A stretch of 64,000 nt of DNA from Clostridium nigeriense (GCF_900086595.1 NZ_LT575472.1:1440542-1504541); one strand, 5' to 3'; positions 38,001-46,276 are shown, counted from the stretch's first letter. A program made the numbers and translations. Notes: generated by a model from the letters alone, not told the origin.

Positions 38001-39194
38001 ATTTATAAAAAAGATTCTGAAAATGAAGTAGCTAAAGGAATAACAGATGAAAATGGAATAGTTAAATTTGAAAAATTACTTTACGGAAACTATTATTATG
38101 TTGAGACTAAGGCGCCAAAAGGTTATGTATTAAATAGTTCTAGACATTATTTTACTATTAGTGAAAATGGAGTAGTTTTAAAAGAAACCATAAGTAACGA
38201 AAAAATATTAGGAAATATTAAAGTAGTAAAGATAAGTGAAGATAATAATTTCTTAGCAAATGCAGAAATTACCTTATATGACTTAGAAGGTAATGTAGTT
38301 CAAAAGGGAGTAACAGATGAAAATGGACTAGTTACATTTACGAATGTACCTTATGGAAATTATCAAGTAAAAGAAACTATAGCTCCAGAGGGGTACAACC
38401 TTTCAGAAGAAGTATTAAAGGTTAGTGTAGATAAAGAAGAAACAGGATTACTTTATGAAGCAGGAACAATTACTAATACTAAAATTAGAGCTAACATAAA
38501 GATTAAGAAGTTAGATCAAGATGGAAATAAGGTAACTGGAGCAGAATTTACTCTTTATAATAATGATGATGAAGTTATTGAAACTTCAGTAACTAATGAA
38601 GATGGAATAGCATTATTTAAAGATATAGTATATGGGGAGTATTATATTAAAGAAACCAAAACTCCAGAAGGTTATATTGGTAGTGATGAAAAAATCGAAG
38701 TAAGTGTTAAAGAAAATAATTTAGTATATTTATATGAAGTTGAAAATACTAGAATAAAAGGAACAATAGAAATTAAAAAAGTTGATGAAGATGGAAATCC
38801 ACTAAAGGGAGCAGAGTTTACTCTATATAACAAAGAAGGTAAGGAAATATCAAAATCAATTAGTGATGAAAATGGATTAGTAAGATTTGAAGATGTTGAT
38901 TATGGTAAGTATCTTTTAAAAGAAACTAAAGCTCCAGAGGGCTATATAAAAGATTATATTGAAGTGGAGGTTATTATAGATTCATCAAAGACTCAAGTAT
39001 TTACTTTCAAGAATGTGAAGATAAAAGAGGATGTAGACAATGGTAATATAGATAGCAATAATAGTTTAGGTAAGGGTGATCTTCCTTCAACAGGGGATGT
39101 ATTTGATTTAAGACTATTTATATTAGTTGGATTAGCATTAATAGTAGTAGGAAGTGGATTATTATTTAAGAAGAAATTAAAGTTAAATAAATAA
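35061..39194 (+). CDS. LPXTG cell-wall-anchored adhesin with Cna_B/SpaA repeats
   Basis: This is a 1377-residue surface protein. A signal peptide ends about residue 35 at IVRAEE. An N-terminal adhesin-like domain (about 36-180) is followed by five related modules of about 130 residues starting near 183, 318, 447, 584 and 719. Each module has a W-x-I/V strand and a later phrase like VTDNIPVGQKYVDGS. Five Cna_B/SpaA-type repeats of about 90 residues run from about 863 to 1325, each with a GAEFTLY-like and a KETKAPEGY-like motif. The sortase signal LPSTG is at 1341, followed by a helix and a KKKLKLNK tail. The ATG at 35061 follows GGAGGA; ATG at 35049 overlaps that site. No sortase gene is in the window. 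The ligand is unknown. Confidence 0.93.
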   Translation: MRKFRKPAFFILITVILQLFSGISYTDIVRAEEIKEFKFITSIELTDFKGKPLGEEIDKSSEVRINFNFEIPNVEDVKAGEFFTVRIPKQIELISDFDENLSDEEGKVVAIAHFKKGGQIDIEFTEYTGSYSNVKGNFYLKTKFDRNNIGNGPSEKIEFILFGQSEPIVIEVKFKQDPIPEASISKKGIGYDGTKNEITWNIEFNKENVNVKSAKIIDNIPLGQEYIEGSATIDNGADKSGFLYEVAQNDSSKSGTLTYKFDEEVNKKHIISFKTRISDISVLPKEQGESIKLYNKAILDIDSGSRESNEASVNVKTNYIEKYGKYNSSEKKIDWTIKVNNNALEIKNLKIEDVIPTGLELIKDSFKVNNEVNNNYNYNEINKKLEYTFKGIINTQQIIRYSTKVVNEKVYQSNDTTNFKNTATIVEGLEGKPHSDATVGVVSNILRKSSVEKYDAANHYLTWKIEVNSNEVELVNPVVTDNIPVGQKYVDGSFKIDGLDADTNKFKYEPALEGIIDKTGTITYSFNETINKKYVITFKTEITDSSIYAGNVSEEYRNTATMNGSNIDEVNSTAEQKVTSNVIDKQSLSYNYVDKEITWKIIVNKNKTDLGEVVVTDNIKVGQEYVEGSAAINNNADNNGFVYTKANKDDKEKTGTLTYTFKDEISDTYEITFRTKVTDDSIFYTNGQKTINNKAEITGDVIPPNVSTEAERKIENSVINKSADYESGKDYIDWNVVINSNSISMGNVIIEDDLQEGLELDTTSIVLYKQTLNEDGSLVKGYPVELDENSVKYDVNTRKFIFNFLDEVNSPYLLTFRTNIVDKNKQPFTNTVNFKGEKTKEESTISDIRVEFQSGGGSAVGTRGTITVIKVDKDRNNIKLKGAKFNLLDKYKNIIVTGETDENGSLMFNKIKFDIPYYLEEVAPPEGYMLNKNSIHEFTIKSVDDSKNITRVFENSIIKANLELLKLDENNMALGGAEFTIYKKDSENEVAKGITDENGIVKFEKLLYGNYYYVETKAPKGYVLNSSRHYFTISENGVVLKETISNEKILGNIKVVKISEDNNFLANAEITLYDLEGNVVQKGVTDENGLVTFTNVPYGNYQVKETIAPEGYNLSEEVLKVSVDKEETGLLYEAGTITNTKIRANIKIKKLDQDGNKVTGAEFTLYNNDDEVIETSVTNEDGIALFKDIVYGEYYIKETKTPEGYIGSDEKIEVSVKENNLVYLYEVENTRIKGTIEIKKVDEDGNPLKGAEFTLYNKEGKEISKSISDENGLVRFEDVDYGKYLLKETKAPEGYIKDYIEVEVIIDSSKTQVFTFKNVKIKEDVDNGNIDSNNSLGKGDLPSTGDVFDLRLFILVGLALIVVGSGLLFKKKLKLNK

Positions 39195-39199
39195 AAAAT

Positions 39200-39238
39200 A
39201 AAAGCTTTTGCATAGTGTTATGCAAAAGCTTTTTGTTA
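39200..39238. terminator. Bidirectional terminator between the adhesin and YeeE genes
   Basis: A 15-base perfect stem, AAAAGCTTTTGCATA and its complement, has T-tracts on both strands and serves the convergent genes. Confidence 0.92.
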
Positions 39239-39240
39239 TA

Positions 39241-39813
39241 TTATCTTTCTTCAGTTTTTAAAATAGACATTGGTAAAAAGTATGCTGCTATCATAAATAA
39301 TATACCTACCAAGAATAATCCAGTAAAACCAAAATCAAATACTGATGGGAATTTTTCAGATAAATTAAATAATGTCATCTTACCAAGGTTTAGACTATCG
39401 AACACTCCCATTTCTTCTAAAGGAGCATATGAAAGTGAGAATAAGAATGCACCAAATAATCCACCTAAAACTGCAGCTAATGCTTTCTTTAGAGTATTCT
39501 TATTAGTAATAGCTCCAAGGCAAGTTCCAGGGCATGTCCCAATTGAGCCAAAGGCAAATCCAAATAAAAGTCCTCCTAATATTACTCCAAGATTCATAGT
39601 TTTTACACTTAAATTAGATATATCAAAGATTCCTAAAGCATTAGATAGAGATAATAGTACACTTGAAAACCCTATTGCAAAAAGTATTATTTTGGCAAGA
39701 GATAAATCTTCTAATCGTAACATTTTAAGTATTTTATTAAAATTAGTAGCTTTTGCTAGGGAAAGAGCAAATCCAAAAAATCCACCTAATAATATTGCTA
39801 ATATAATTTCCAT
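39241..39813 (-). CDS. YeeE/YedE-family transporter, second half
   Basis: This 190-residue membrane protein of the YeeE/YedE (DUF395) family covers sulfur-compound (thiosulfate-type) uptake and related small-molecule transporters. It has the hallmark small-residue/cysteine motif GFAFGSIGTCPGTCLGAITN near residue 85 and about five hydrophobic helices. It starts two bases after the stop of the upstream YeeE-like gene, so the two half-proteins probably form one transporter. No sulfurtransferase partner gene is adjacent, so the substrate is open. Confidence 0.85.
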   Translation of the reverse strand: MEIILAILLGGFFGFALSLAKATNFNKILKMLRLEDLSLAKIILFAIGFSSVLLSLSNALGIFDISNLSVKTMNLGVILGGLLFGFAFGSIGTCPGTCLGAITNKNTLKKALAAVLGGLFGAFLFSLSYAPLEEMGVFDSLNLGKMTLFNLSEKFPSVFDFGFTGLFLVGILFMIAAYFLPMSILKTEER

Positions 39814-39815
39814 AG

Positions 39816-40439
39816 TTAAGCCCTCCTTTTATTAGTTCTTATTTTATTTAAAATAATTGCAGTTGGAATTGCAGTTGCAAATACAGAAATAGCAAATATA
39901 TATCCACTTACACTTCCTTGCATCATTCCACTCATCATATGTCCACTAGTACATCCATCCGCAAGCCTTGCACCAAATAATAGTATTGCTCCACCTAAGA
40001 AACTAGGACCATATTTTTTAACAAAACATTTTTCTCCTGTACTACATGTAGAAGTTGACTTGTTTTCTTCAACAGGACAACTTTGAAATTCTTCATCTTC
40101 AAATTCAGAGGTTTGTATTAAATTTTTCTTCTTTAACAATGTGTACCCTAAATATCCTCCTAAAGGTATAGCTAAAACAAATATAAAATCATAATTTATT
40201 GGGTTTTTAATTGATTTTGCTAGTTTACCTTCAGATTTATCATAATATTTATTTGAGCTTATATAACCACTTTCTCTTGTAGGATCTTCTTTTATAACAT
40301 CTTTATCAATTGAACTATGAATTATACCTGATAATACAGAAAATTGAGTTGATACTCCTATAGGTTTTACTAAAAAGACTGATATGAAAAAGGAAAAACC
40401 TAAAATCAAAGCTCCTAATAACCATTTTTTATTTTTCAT
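39816..40439 (-). CDS. YeeE/YedE-family transporter, first half
   Basis: This 207-residue membrane protein is paired with the downstream YeeE-like protein. The N-terminal part has one helix (about 7-27), an extracytoplasmic region with YDKSEG, and a second helix near 88-105. A Cys-rich linker SCPVEENKSTSTCSTGEKC follows near 118-137. The family core is GGAILLFGARLADGCTSGHMMSGMMQG near 150, with the conserved Cys in DGCTSGH. The linker cysteines are unusual and could form a disulfide or bind metal or sulfur. GGAGG precedes the ATG. Confidence 0.85.
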   Translation of the reverse strand: MKNKKWLLGALILGFSFFISVFLVKPIGVSTQFSVLSGIIHSSIDKDVIKEDPTRESGYISSNKYYDKSEGKLAKSIKNPINYDFIFVLAIPLGGYLGYTLLKKKNLIQTSEFEDEEFQSCPVEENKSTSTCSTGEKCFVKKYGPSFLGGAILLFGARLADGCTSGHMMSGMMQGSVSGYIFAISVFATAIPTAIILNKIRTNKRRA

Positions 40440-40509
40440 TTATATTTCCTCCTGAAATTTATTTCTTGATATAAATATATAATGGAAAGAAATATTTGTA
40501 TGTAACTTA

Positions 40510-40522
40510 ATCACATAGTGAT
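40510..40522. promoter_or_regulatory. Small palindrome in the divergent yeeE / L,D-transpeptidase gap
   Basis: ATCAC, three bases, GTGAT at 40510-40522 lies between two divergent genes where both promoters must be. It could be an operator, but five-base arms can arise by chance. Confidence 0.25.
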
Positions 40523-40600
40523 ATAAAAGTGAATTTTTTTAGAAATTTTACTTCTTAATGCATAGTATAACTTATAAATAAATATATAGAGGTATTTAAA

Positions 40601-41071
40601 TTGAAAATTTTTAATAAGATGTTGGGGAAGCTTAGAGGAGATAAAAATTATATAGAAAATGCTACAAAGTATGTTAATTCAAGTAGCTTTACAAGTAATA
40701 CTAAGTATTTTATTTGGGTTGATTTAAGAAACTTTAAGGTTAATATTTTTATGGGATCAAAAAATAATTGGACATTATTGCATAGCTATCTTTGCACAAT
40801 AGGAAAAAAATCTACACCTACACCTAAAGGGAATTTTACGATAGGAATTAAGGGGCTTTATTTTGGAGTTGAGAAAGGCTATAAATGTTGGTATTACACC
40901 CAGTTTAAAGGTAATTATTTATTTCATTCAATTCTATATAATTTAGATGGAAGTATTAGAGATGGAAGGCTTGGAATGGCTTTATCTGATGGATGTATTA
41001 GACTGGATAAAACCAATGCAAAATGGATATATGATAATATTTTAGAAGGTACTAAGGTTTTTATTAGTTAA
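40601..41071 (+). CDS. L,D-transpeptidase (YkuD) domain protein without signal peptide
   Basis: This 156-residue YkuD-domain protein belongs to a family that forms 3-3 peptidoglycan cross-links or attaches proteins to the wall. The catalytic motif is SDGCIRLD with C132. The upstream conserved TPTPKGNFTIG near residue 83 and FHSILY near 110 are present, so the active site is complete. It has no signal peptide or membrane helix, and an in-frame TAA about 30 bases upstream of the TTG start rules out a longer form. It may use another export route or be an intracellular relative. The ribosome binding site (AGAGGT) is weak. Confidence 0.82.
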   Translation: MKIFNKMLGKLRGDKNYIENATKYVNSSSFTSNTKYFIWVDLRNFKVNIFMGSKNNWTLLHSYLCTIGKKSTPTPKGNFTIGIKGLYFGVEKGYKCWYYTQFKGNYLFHSILYNLDGSIRDGRLGMALSDGCIRLDKTNAKWIYDNILEGTKVFIS

Positions 41072-41117
41072 AATATTTATGTAAATATTAATTGCTTAAA
41101 TGTTTACAAAAAATCTA

Positions 41118-41146
41118 TTGACCTAAAGGTGTTACAATGATAATCT
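41118..41146 (+). promoter_or_regulatory. Probable promoter of the DegV gene
   Basis: TTGACC at 41118-41123, a 17-base spacer containing ACCTAAAGGT overlap, and TAATCT at 41141-41146. Confidence 0.45.
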
Positions 41147-41200
41147 GAAAGAGTGAATTAATTATTTAGCAAATTATAAATTATGAATTGGAGACAAAAG

Positions 41201-42049
41201 ATGATTAAAATTATATCAGATTCATCTACCCTTTATTCAATTAAAGAAGGACAAGCGAATAAGGTAGATATTTCACCACTAGTTGTTACAATTAATGATA
41301 GAACTTACATGGAATATGAAGAAATATGTTCAGAAGAGTTTATTGACTTAATAAATAAGGGGCATGTGCCTAAGTCTTCTCAGCCTCCAATTGGACAGGT
41401 AATTGACTTATATAACAAATATCCTGAAGACGAAATTATAAATATTTCTATGGCTGATGGCTTATCAGGAACCTATAGCTCTGCATGTATGGCAAAGAAT
41501 ATGGATAGCAATCCTGATAGAATAGAGGTAATTAATTCTAGAACATTATGTGGACCTCAAAGATATTTAGTAGATTTGGCAGTTAAGTTAGTTGATAATG
41601 GCTATAGTAAAGATGAAATAATTAAAGAAATAGAAAAATATATTGAAACATCTGAATCTTTTTTAATTCCTCATGACTTTGACTTTTTAGTAAGGGGAGG
41701 AAGAATATCATCATTAGTTGGAAAAATTGGTAGTGCAATAAAATTAGTACCTGTTATGGCACTTTCAGATGATAGTAAATCTTTAACTAAGTTTACAGCT
41801 AAACGTACCTTTAAAAAAGCTATTAAAAAGATAACAGAGCATTTAATAGAAAATAACATTGATAGTAAATATAAAATTTATGTTTCTCATGCTTTAAATT
41901 TAGAATTAGCTACAGAAGCAAAGAATATTATTTTAGAAGAAATGGATGTAGAAGTTGAGATAAAGGAATTGGGACCTGCATTTATAACTCAAGGTGGTCC
42001 AGGCTGTGTAGCTATACAAAGTATAAAAAAACATGAGTTATTAGATTAA
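41201..42049 (+). CDS. DegV-family fatty-acid-binding protein
   Basis: This 282-residue DegV/FakB-like protein binds fatty acids for FakA kinase in Firmicutes. The N-terminal KIISDSSTLYS is the family start. SSQPPIGQVIDLY near residue 60, ISMADGLSGTYSSA near 83 and the late PAFITQGGPGCVAI, with the conserved glycine-rich turn, support the call. The ATG at 41201 is eight bases after TTGGAG; the upstream ATG at 41183 precedes that site. No FakA gene is adjacent, which is common because FakB homologues are scattered. A terminator follows. Confidence 0.88.
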   Translation: MIKIISDSSTLYSIKEGQANKVDISPLVVTINDRTYMEYEEICSEEFIDLINKGHVPKSSQPPIGQVIDLYNKYPEDEIINISMADGLSGTYSSACMAKNMDSNPDRIEVINSRTLCGPQRYLVDLAVKLVDNGYSKDEIIKEIEKYIETSESFLIPHDFDFLVRGGRISSLVGKIGSAIKLVPVMALSDDSKSLTKFTAKRTFKKAIKKITEHLIENNIDSKYKIYVSHALNLELATEAKNIILEEMDVEVEIKELGPAFITQGGPGCVAIQSIKKHELLD

Positions 42050-42071
42050 AACTTAATATATAAGAAATTAG

Positions 42072-42113
42072 AGCATAGTATTTTTGGTAAAAACAAAAAT
42101 ACTGTGCTTTTTT
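42072..42113 (+). terminator. Intrinsic terminator after the DegV gene
   Basis: A 15-base stem AGCATAGTATTTTTG/CAAAAATACTGTGCT with one G-U pair and a T-run. Confidence 0.92.
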
Positions 42114-42208
42114 ATAAATATAATAATTAATATCTATGCAAAATATAGTAAGTTATAATAAAGGTTATGAAAACATTTAAAATATAAAATTAAGATAGTA
42201 TAATGAAG

Positions 42209-42219
42209 GTGAATTTCAC
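42209..42219. promoter_or_regulatory. Short palindrome GTGAATTTCAC before the alpha-galactosidase gene
   Basis: An 11-base perfect palindrome 25 bases before the start codon, near the ribosome binding site, is a possible operator for the alpha-galactosidase gene. Confidence 0.3.
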
Positions 42220-42243
42220 AAAATCAAATTTGGAGGAAGAACA

Positions 42244-44433
42244 ATGGGAATTAGATTTATTGAGAAAAATAGAAGTTTTAAGTTAGATGCGAAAAATACA
42301 TCTTATATAATAGCAATTGTTGATGATGAAAATTTTTTAGGGCATGTCTATTTCGGAGAAAAAGTTACAGATGATGATTTAAACTATTTGATGAGAATTT
42401 ATGAAGCTCCATTTGTACCATCTAAAAATAATAGAGATAGAGTGCCTTTTTATGATAGTTTTCCTTTTGAATATTCCAATCATGGAATTGGTGATTACAG
42501 AGAATCTGCTATAAAAATATTAGATAAAAATGGACATTCATATATTAAACTTCAGTATAAATCTCATGAGATTTACAAAGGAAAAAAAGAAATTAAAGAT
42601 TTACCTTCTACTTATGGCAATGAAGAGGAGTGTACAAGTCTTGAAATAAATTGTATAGATAGTTTTTTAAACATAGAAGTTATACTTATTTATACTGTTT
42701 TTGAAAATTTAGATGTAATTACTAGAAGTGTAAAAGTTAAAAATTTAGGTGAAGATAATATAATATTAGAAAAGGTTTTATCAACTTGCGTTACTCTGGA
42801 GGGAGTAGATTATGACATGATTACATTAAATGGTTCATGGGCAAGAGAGAGACATATTCAAAGAAAGGCAATAGGCTATGGGAAGCAAGGGGTATCTAGC
42901 ATAAGAGGTGAATCAAGTCATCAGCATAATCCCTTTATAGCTTTAGTAGATAAAAACGCGACAGATGATTATGGTAATGTGTACGGCTTTAATTTTGTTT
43001 ACTCTGGAAATTTTATTGCACAGGCTGAAGGATGTCAATTTGATACAACTAGAGTGGTAATGGGAATAAATCCAGAAGATTTTAGATGGATTTTAAATAA
43101 AAATGAAGAATTTATAGCACCTGAAGTAGTTATGGTATATTCAAATGAAGGGACAGGTAAAATGACCAGAACCTTCCATGATTTATACAGAAATAATTTA
43201 ATAAGAGGAGAGTATAAGGATAAAAAGAGACCAATATTAATTAATAATTGGGAAGCTACTTATTTTGATTTTAATACTAGCAAACTTATAGATATAGCAA
43301 AGGAAGCATCCTCTTTAGGAATAGAAATGCTTGTTATGGATGATGGATGGTTTGGAAAACGTAATGCTGACAATTCATCACTAGGAGATTGGTTTATTAA
43401 TGAAGAAAAGATAAGTGGAGGGTTAAAATATTTAGTAGATGAAGTAAATAAGCTTGGAATGGATTTTGGAATATGGATCGAACCAGAAATGATATCAGAA
43501 GAATCACAGCTTTTCAAAAAACATCCAGACTGGTGCATACAAATTCCAGGTAGAAAACCAGCATTATGTAGGGAACAATATGTTTTAGATTTTTCTCGAA
43601 AAGAGATAGTTGACCATATTTATAAGGAAATAAAAAATGTTATATCAAGTGCAAATATAAAATACATTAAGTGGGATATGAATAGGCAGTTAAGTGATTT
43701 AGGTAGTTATTTATTAGATAAAGAACATCAGGGGGAGTTATTCCATAGATATGTTTTAGGTGTTTACTATATGATGGATAAATTAACAAAGGATTTTCCA
43801 GATATATTACTAGAAAATTGCTCAGGTGGAGGGGCTAGATTTGATCCAGGAATGCTTTATTATAGTCCTCAAATTTGGTGTTCTGACGATACAGATGCTA
43901 TTGAAAGATTAAAAATTCAAGAAGGCACTTCAATGGTATATCCTTTATCAACAATAGGGGCTCATGTAAGTGATTGTCCTAATCATACAGTAGGAAGAAC
44001 AACTCCATTTGAAACTAGAGGATATGTGGCATTAGCAGGTACTTTTGGATATGAATTAGATGTAACTAGAATACCTGAAGAAGATAGAAAAATGATTCCT
44101 AAACAAGTAGAAATGTATCATAAATATAATGATCTAATTAGAAGAGGAGATTATTATAGATTAGAAAATTATTCGGAGAACAACGAGTTTGATGCTTGGC
44201 AAGTGGTTTCTAAGGAAAAGGATGAAGTTTTAGTTACTTGTATTCAAGTTCTTGGAAGACCTAATTACCATAGTAGAAGAATAAAGCTGAAAGGCTTAGA
44301 AAAAAGTAAATTATATAAAAATATAGAAACGGAAGAAGTCTTATCAGGATCAGCATTAATGAATGCAGGAATAAACTTAACTAGTTTATATGGAGATTTT
44401 AAAGGCAAAATTATATATTTAAAAGAGGTATAG
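42244..44433 (+). CDS. GH36 alpha-galactosidase
   Basis: This 729-residue family 36 alpha-galactosidase cleaves raffinose-family sugars and melibiose. The catalytic barrel has DDGWFGKRN near residue 367. The nucleophile D478 is in IKWDMNR. The CSGGGARFDPGM segment near 525 and the acid/base D548 in CSDDTDAIER complete the active site. Length and catalytic numbering match the well-known tetrameric Bacillus-type AgaA enzymes. There is no signal peptide, so it is cytoplasmic. GGAGGAAG precedes the ATG. It stands alone with no adjacent sugar transporter. Confidence 0.95.
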   Translation: MGIRFIEKNRSFKLDAKNTSYIIAIVDDENFLGHVYFGEKVTDDDLNYLMRIYEAPFVPSKNNRDRVPFYDSFPFEYSNHGIGDYRESAIKILDKNGHSYIKLQYKSHEIYKGKKEIKDLPSTYGNEEECTSLEINCIDSFLNIEVILIYTVFENLDVITRSVKVKNLGEDNIILEKVLSTCVTLEGVDYDMITLNGSWARERHIQRKAIGYGKQGVSSIRGESSHQHNPFIALVDKNATDDYGNVYGFNFVYSGNFIAQAEGCQFDTTRVVMGINPEDFRWILNKNEEFIAPEVVMVYSNEGTGKMTRTFHDLYRNNLIRGEYKDKKRPILINNWEATYFDFNTSKLIDIAKEASSLGIEMLVMDDGWFGKRNADNSSLGDWFINEEKISGGLKYLVDEVNKLGMDFGIWIEPEMISEESQLFKKHPDWCIQIPGRKPALCREQYVLDFSRKEIVDHIYKEIKNVISSANIKYIKWDMNRQLSDLGSYLLDKEHQGELFHRYVLGVYYMMDKLTKDFPDILLENCSGGGARFDPGMLYYSPQIWCSDDTDAIERLKIQEGTSMVYPLSTIGAHVSDCPNHTVGRTTPFETRGYVALAGTFGYELDVTRIPEEDRKMIPKQVEMYHKYNDLIRRGDYYRLENYSENNEFDAWQVVSKEKDEVLVTCIQVLGRPNYHSRRIKLKGLEKSKLYKNIETEEVLSGSALMNAGINLTSLYGDFKGKIIYLKEV

Positions 44434-44436
44434 AAA

Positions 44437-44472
44437 AGTAATCCACCAATATAATTATATTGGTGGATTACT
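44437..44472. terminator. Bidirectional terminator between the alpha-galactosidase and a minus-strand gene
   Basis: A perfect stem of at least 16 bases from AGTAATCCACCAATATA. The T-tract is better on the minus strand, whose gene has its stop codon within the stem. Confidence 0.85.
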
Positions 44473-44893
44473 CATCTTTATTAACATTTAAATTTCTTTC
44501 TATAAAGATTTCATAGAATGCTTCAAGTCTTAAAAAGTTTGCAAAAGAGCTTATTATATAAGATCTTTCAAGTTTTTTATATGAAGATAACCATCTAAGT
44601 CTTTCTAAATAATCAACTTTAAGTTTAATAGAATAAAACCTTTTAGTACTAGCTAACCATAAAATTAAGTATCCAACTACTATAATTACTTGTCCTAGTA
44701 ATAGTAATTTAGCAGGTGTTATATCTACTTCGTTGTTAGTAATTAAATCACAAGTTTCTGTTCTAGCACCATAATAGATTATTAAATATCCAAGCGCATT
44801 TAAGGAGGCACCAAGGGCTTCTAAATCTGCAACACTTAAATCTAAATTTTTTATATATTCCTCAATACAATTAATAAATTCATTTGTTTCCAA
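44468..44893 (-). CDS. Uncharacterised two-helix membrane protein
   Basis: I do not recognise a named family. This 141-residue protein has an N-terminal acidic region with ADLEALGASLNALGYLIIYYGA leading into the first helix (about 24-42). A second helix (about 62-82, LLLLGQVIIVVGYLILWLA) and a basic, Tyr-rich cytoplasmic tail follow. The TTG start at 44893 lies ten bases after AAGGAGG; a nearby ATG is in another frame. The stop codon lies inside the terminator shared with the alpha-galactosidase gene. Nothing in the neighbourhood suggests a role. Confidence 0.65.
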   Translation of the reverse strand: METNEFINCIEEYIKNLDLSVADLEALGASLNALGYLIIYYGARTETCDLITNNEVDITPAKLLLLGQVIIVVGYLILWLASTKRFYSIKLKVDYLERLRWLSSYKKLERSYIISSFANFLRLEAFYEIFIERNLNVNKDE

Positions 44894-45036
44894 GGTAATA
44901 TAACCTCCTTAGAATCTTTCAAAATAGTATATGATAAACTAACTTGTATTGTTAAAGACTTATATTTAGTAATATTAGATTTAATTATTATATAGAAAAT
45001 GATAGAATATACTTAATATTATTGGAGGGAATTTAT

Positions 45037-45417
45037 ATGAGAAGAAATATTAAGGTGAAACCTAGTAAGCAAGCGTCTATACCAGGATTTATAGTAGGAC
45101 TAATATTTGTTGGAATAGGTATTTTTGTTATAATACCTGATGCAGGGGCTTTTGGCCTCTTATGGACTATAATTGCCATAGTTATTACTATAACTAATGG
45201 AGTGAATGCTTTTGGAAGCAAAGGAATACCAACTGAAGAAATATATATAGAAGATGATTATGATGATAGTATTTTGAAAAGTACAGAAAGATTATATGAA
45301 AAAGAAATGGACTTTGAGGAAAAGCTTAGAAAATTAAAGGCATTAAAAGATGATGGAATTATAACAGATACTGAATATGAAATCAAAAGAGTTGAAATAT
45401 TAAATAATATAAAATAA
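45037..45417 (+). CDS. Small SHOCT-domain membrane protein
   Basis: This 126-residue protein has two transmembrane helices (about 15-35 and 40-58) and a charged linker EEIYIEDDYDDS. A C-terminal SHOCT domain reads KLRKLKALKDDGIITDTEYE, an about 30-residue motif found at the ends of many membrane proteins and probably for oligomerisation. The ATG at 45037 follows GGAGGGA; the TTG at 45022 lies upstream of it. A terminator follows. Function unknown. Confidence 0.8.
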   Translation: MRRNIKVKPSKQASIPGFIVGLIFVGIGIFVIIPDAGAFGLLWTIIAIVITITNGVNAFGSKGIPTEEIYIEDDYDDSILKSTERLYEKEMDFEEKLRKLKALKDDGIITDTEYEIKRVEILNNIK

Positions 45418-45449
45418 TTTTTATAAATTCTAATTTAATGAGGAAAAAT

Positions 45450-45484
45450 AAAAAGAAATTCAACTTAAGTTGAGTTTCTTTTTA
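45450..45484 (+). terminator. Intrinsic terminator after the SHOCT gene
   Basis: Nested stem AAGAAA/TTTCTT and CAACTT/AAGTTG followed by T's. Confidence 0.85.
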
Positions 45485-45565
45485 TTTATATTAAGACACT
45501 TGAAATATAAATATAGTTATTTCATAATATATTAAATAATTACTTTATAAAGGAGAAGAGATTTT

Positions 45566-46276
45566 ATGAAGAAACCAATTATAGCAGTAACTGCATTATA
45601 TGATGATGAAAAAGAAAGTATTTGGATGCTACAGGAGTATTTAGATGCAATTATAGATTCAGGGGGAACTCCAGTTATTTTACCATTAATAGATGATAAA
45701 GAAGATATAGAGAATTTAGTTAAAAGATTTGATGGTTTTTTATTAACTGGTGGGCAAGATATAAATCCTAAAATTTATAATGATAAAAAATTAGAGCATT
45801 GTGGAGAGGTTAATGATGATAGAGATACTATGGAGAGAATTTTAATTCAGAAGATACTGAAAGTAGACAAGCCTATATTAGCTATCTGTAGAGGATTTCA
45901 GCTGTTAAATTCGTATTTAGGAGGTAACTTATTTCAAGATATAAGTATAGAGAAAAATAACGGGAAAGGTAGTATTCATAGGCAAGAAAAGCCTTATACT
46001 AATCCAGTTCATAAAGTTAATATTATTCAAGATTCTATGCTATATAATATAATTAAAAAAGAAGAGATAATGGTAAATAGTATGCATCATCAAGCTATAA
46101 AAAGGACAGCATCAAATATCAAGATAGCTGGAATAACAGAAGATAATATTATAGAAAGTATATATCTAGAGGATAAGAAATTTGTTTTAGGTGTACAATG
46201 GCATCCTGAATTATTATATAAAAATTACAATGAGCAATTTAAAATAATTGAAGCCTTTATAAATAGTTGTAAATAA
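45566..46276 (+). CDS. Class I glutamine amidotransferase-like peptidase (PuuD/C26 type)
   Basis: This 236-residue gamma-glutamyl hydrolase of the C26 family is like PuuD, which splits gamma-glutamyl-GABA. The oxyanion region is LLTGGQDINP, and the nucleophile is C108 in AICRGFQLLN. VNSMHHQAI is near 172 and the catalytic His/Glu lie in GVQWHPELL. It is cytoplasmic, and GGAGAAG precedes the ATG. No polyamine genes are nearby, so the gamma-glutamyl substrate is unknown. It is a single-gene unit. Confidence 0.9.
   Translation: MKKPIIAVTALYDDEKESIWMLQEYLDAIIDSGGTPVILPLIDDKEDIENLVKRFDGFLLTGGQDINPKIYNDKKLEHCGEVNDDRDTMERILIQKILKVDKPILAICRGFQLLNSYLGGNLFQDISIEKNNGKGSIHRQEKPYTNPVHKVNIIQDSMLYNIIKKEEIMVNSMHHQAIKRTASNIKIAGITEDNIIESIYLEDKKFVLGVQWHPELLYKNYNEQFKIIEAFINSCK

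Noticed and set aside
39215..39835. Long plus-strand frame of 206 codons antisense to the first YeeE gene
   Set aside because: The minus strand encodes a recognisable YeeE/YedE membrane protein with family motifs and ribosome binding site; the plus frame has no domain and is a shadow.
40601..41071. L,D-transpeptidase considered as the missing sortase partner of the LPXTG adhesin
   Set aside because: It is a YkuD-fold enzyme with SDGCIRL, not a sortase, and is separated from the adhesin by oppositely oriented genes.
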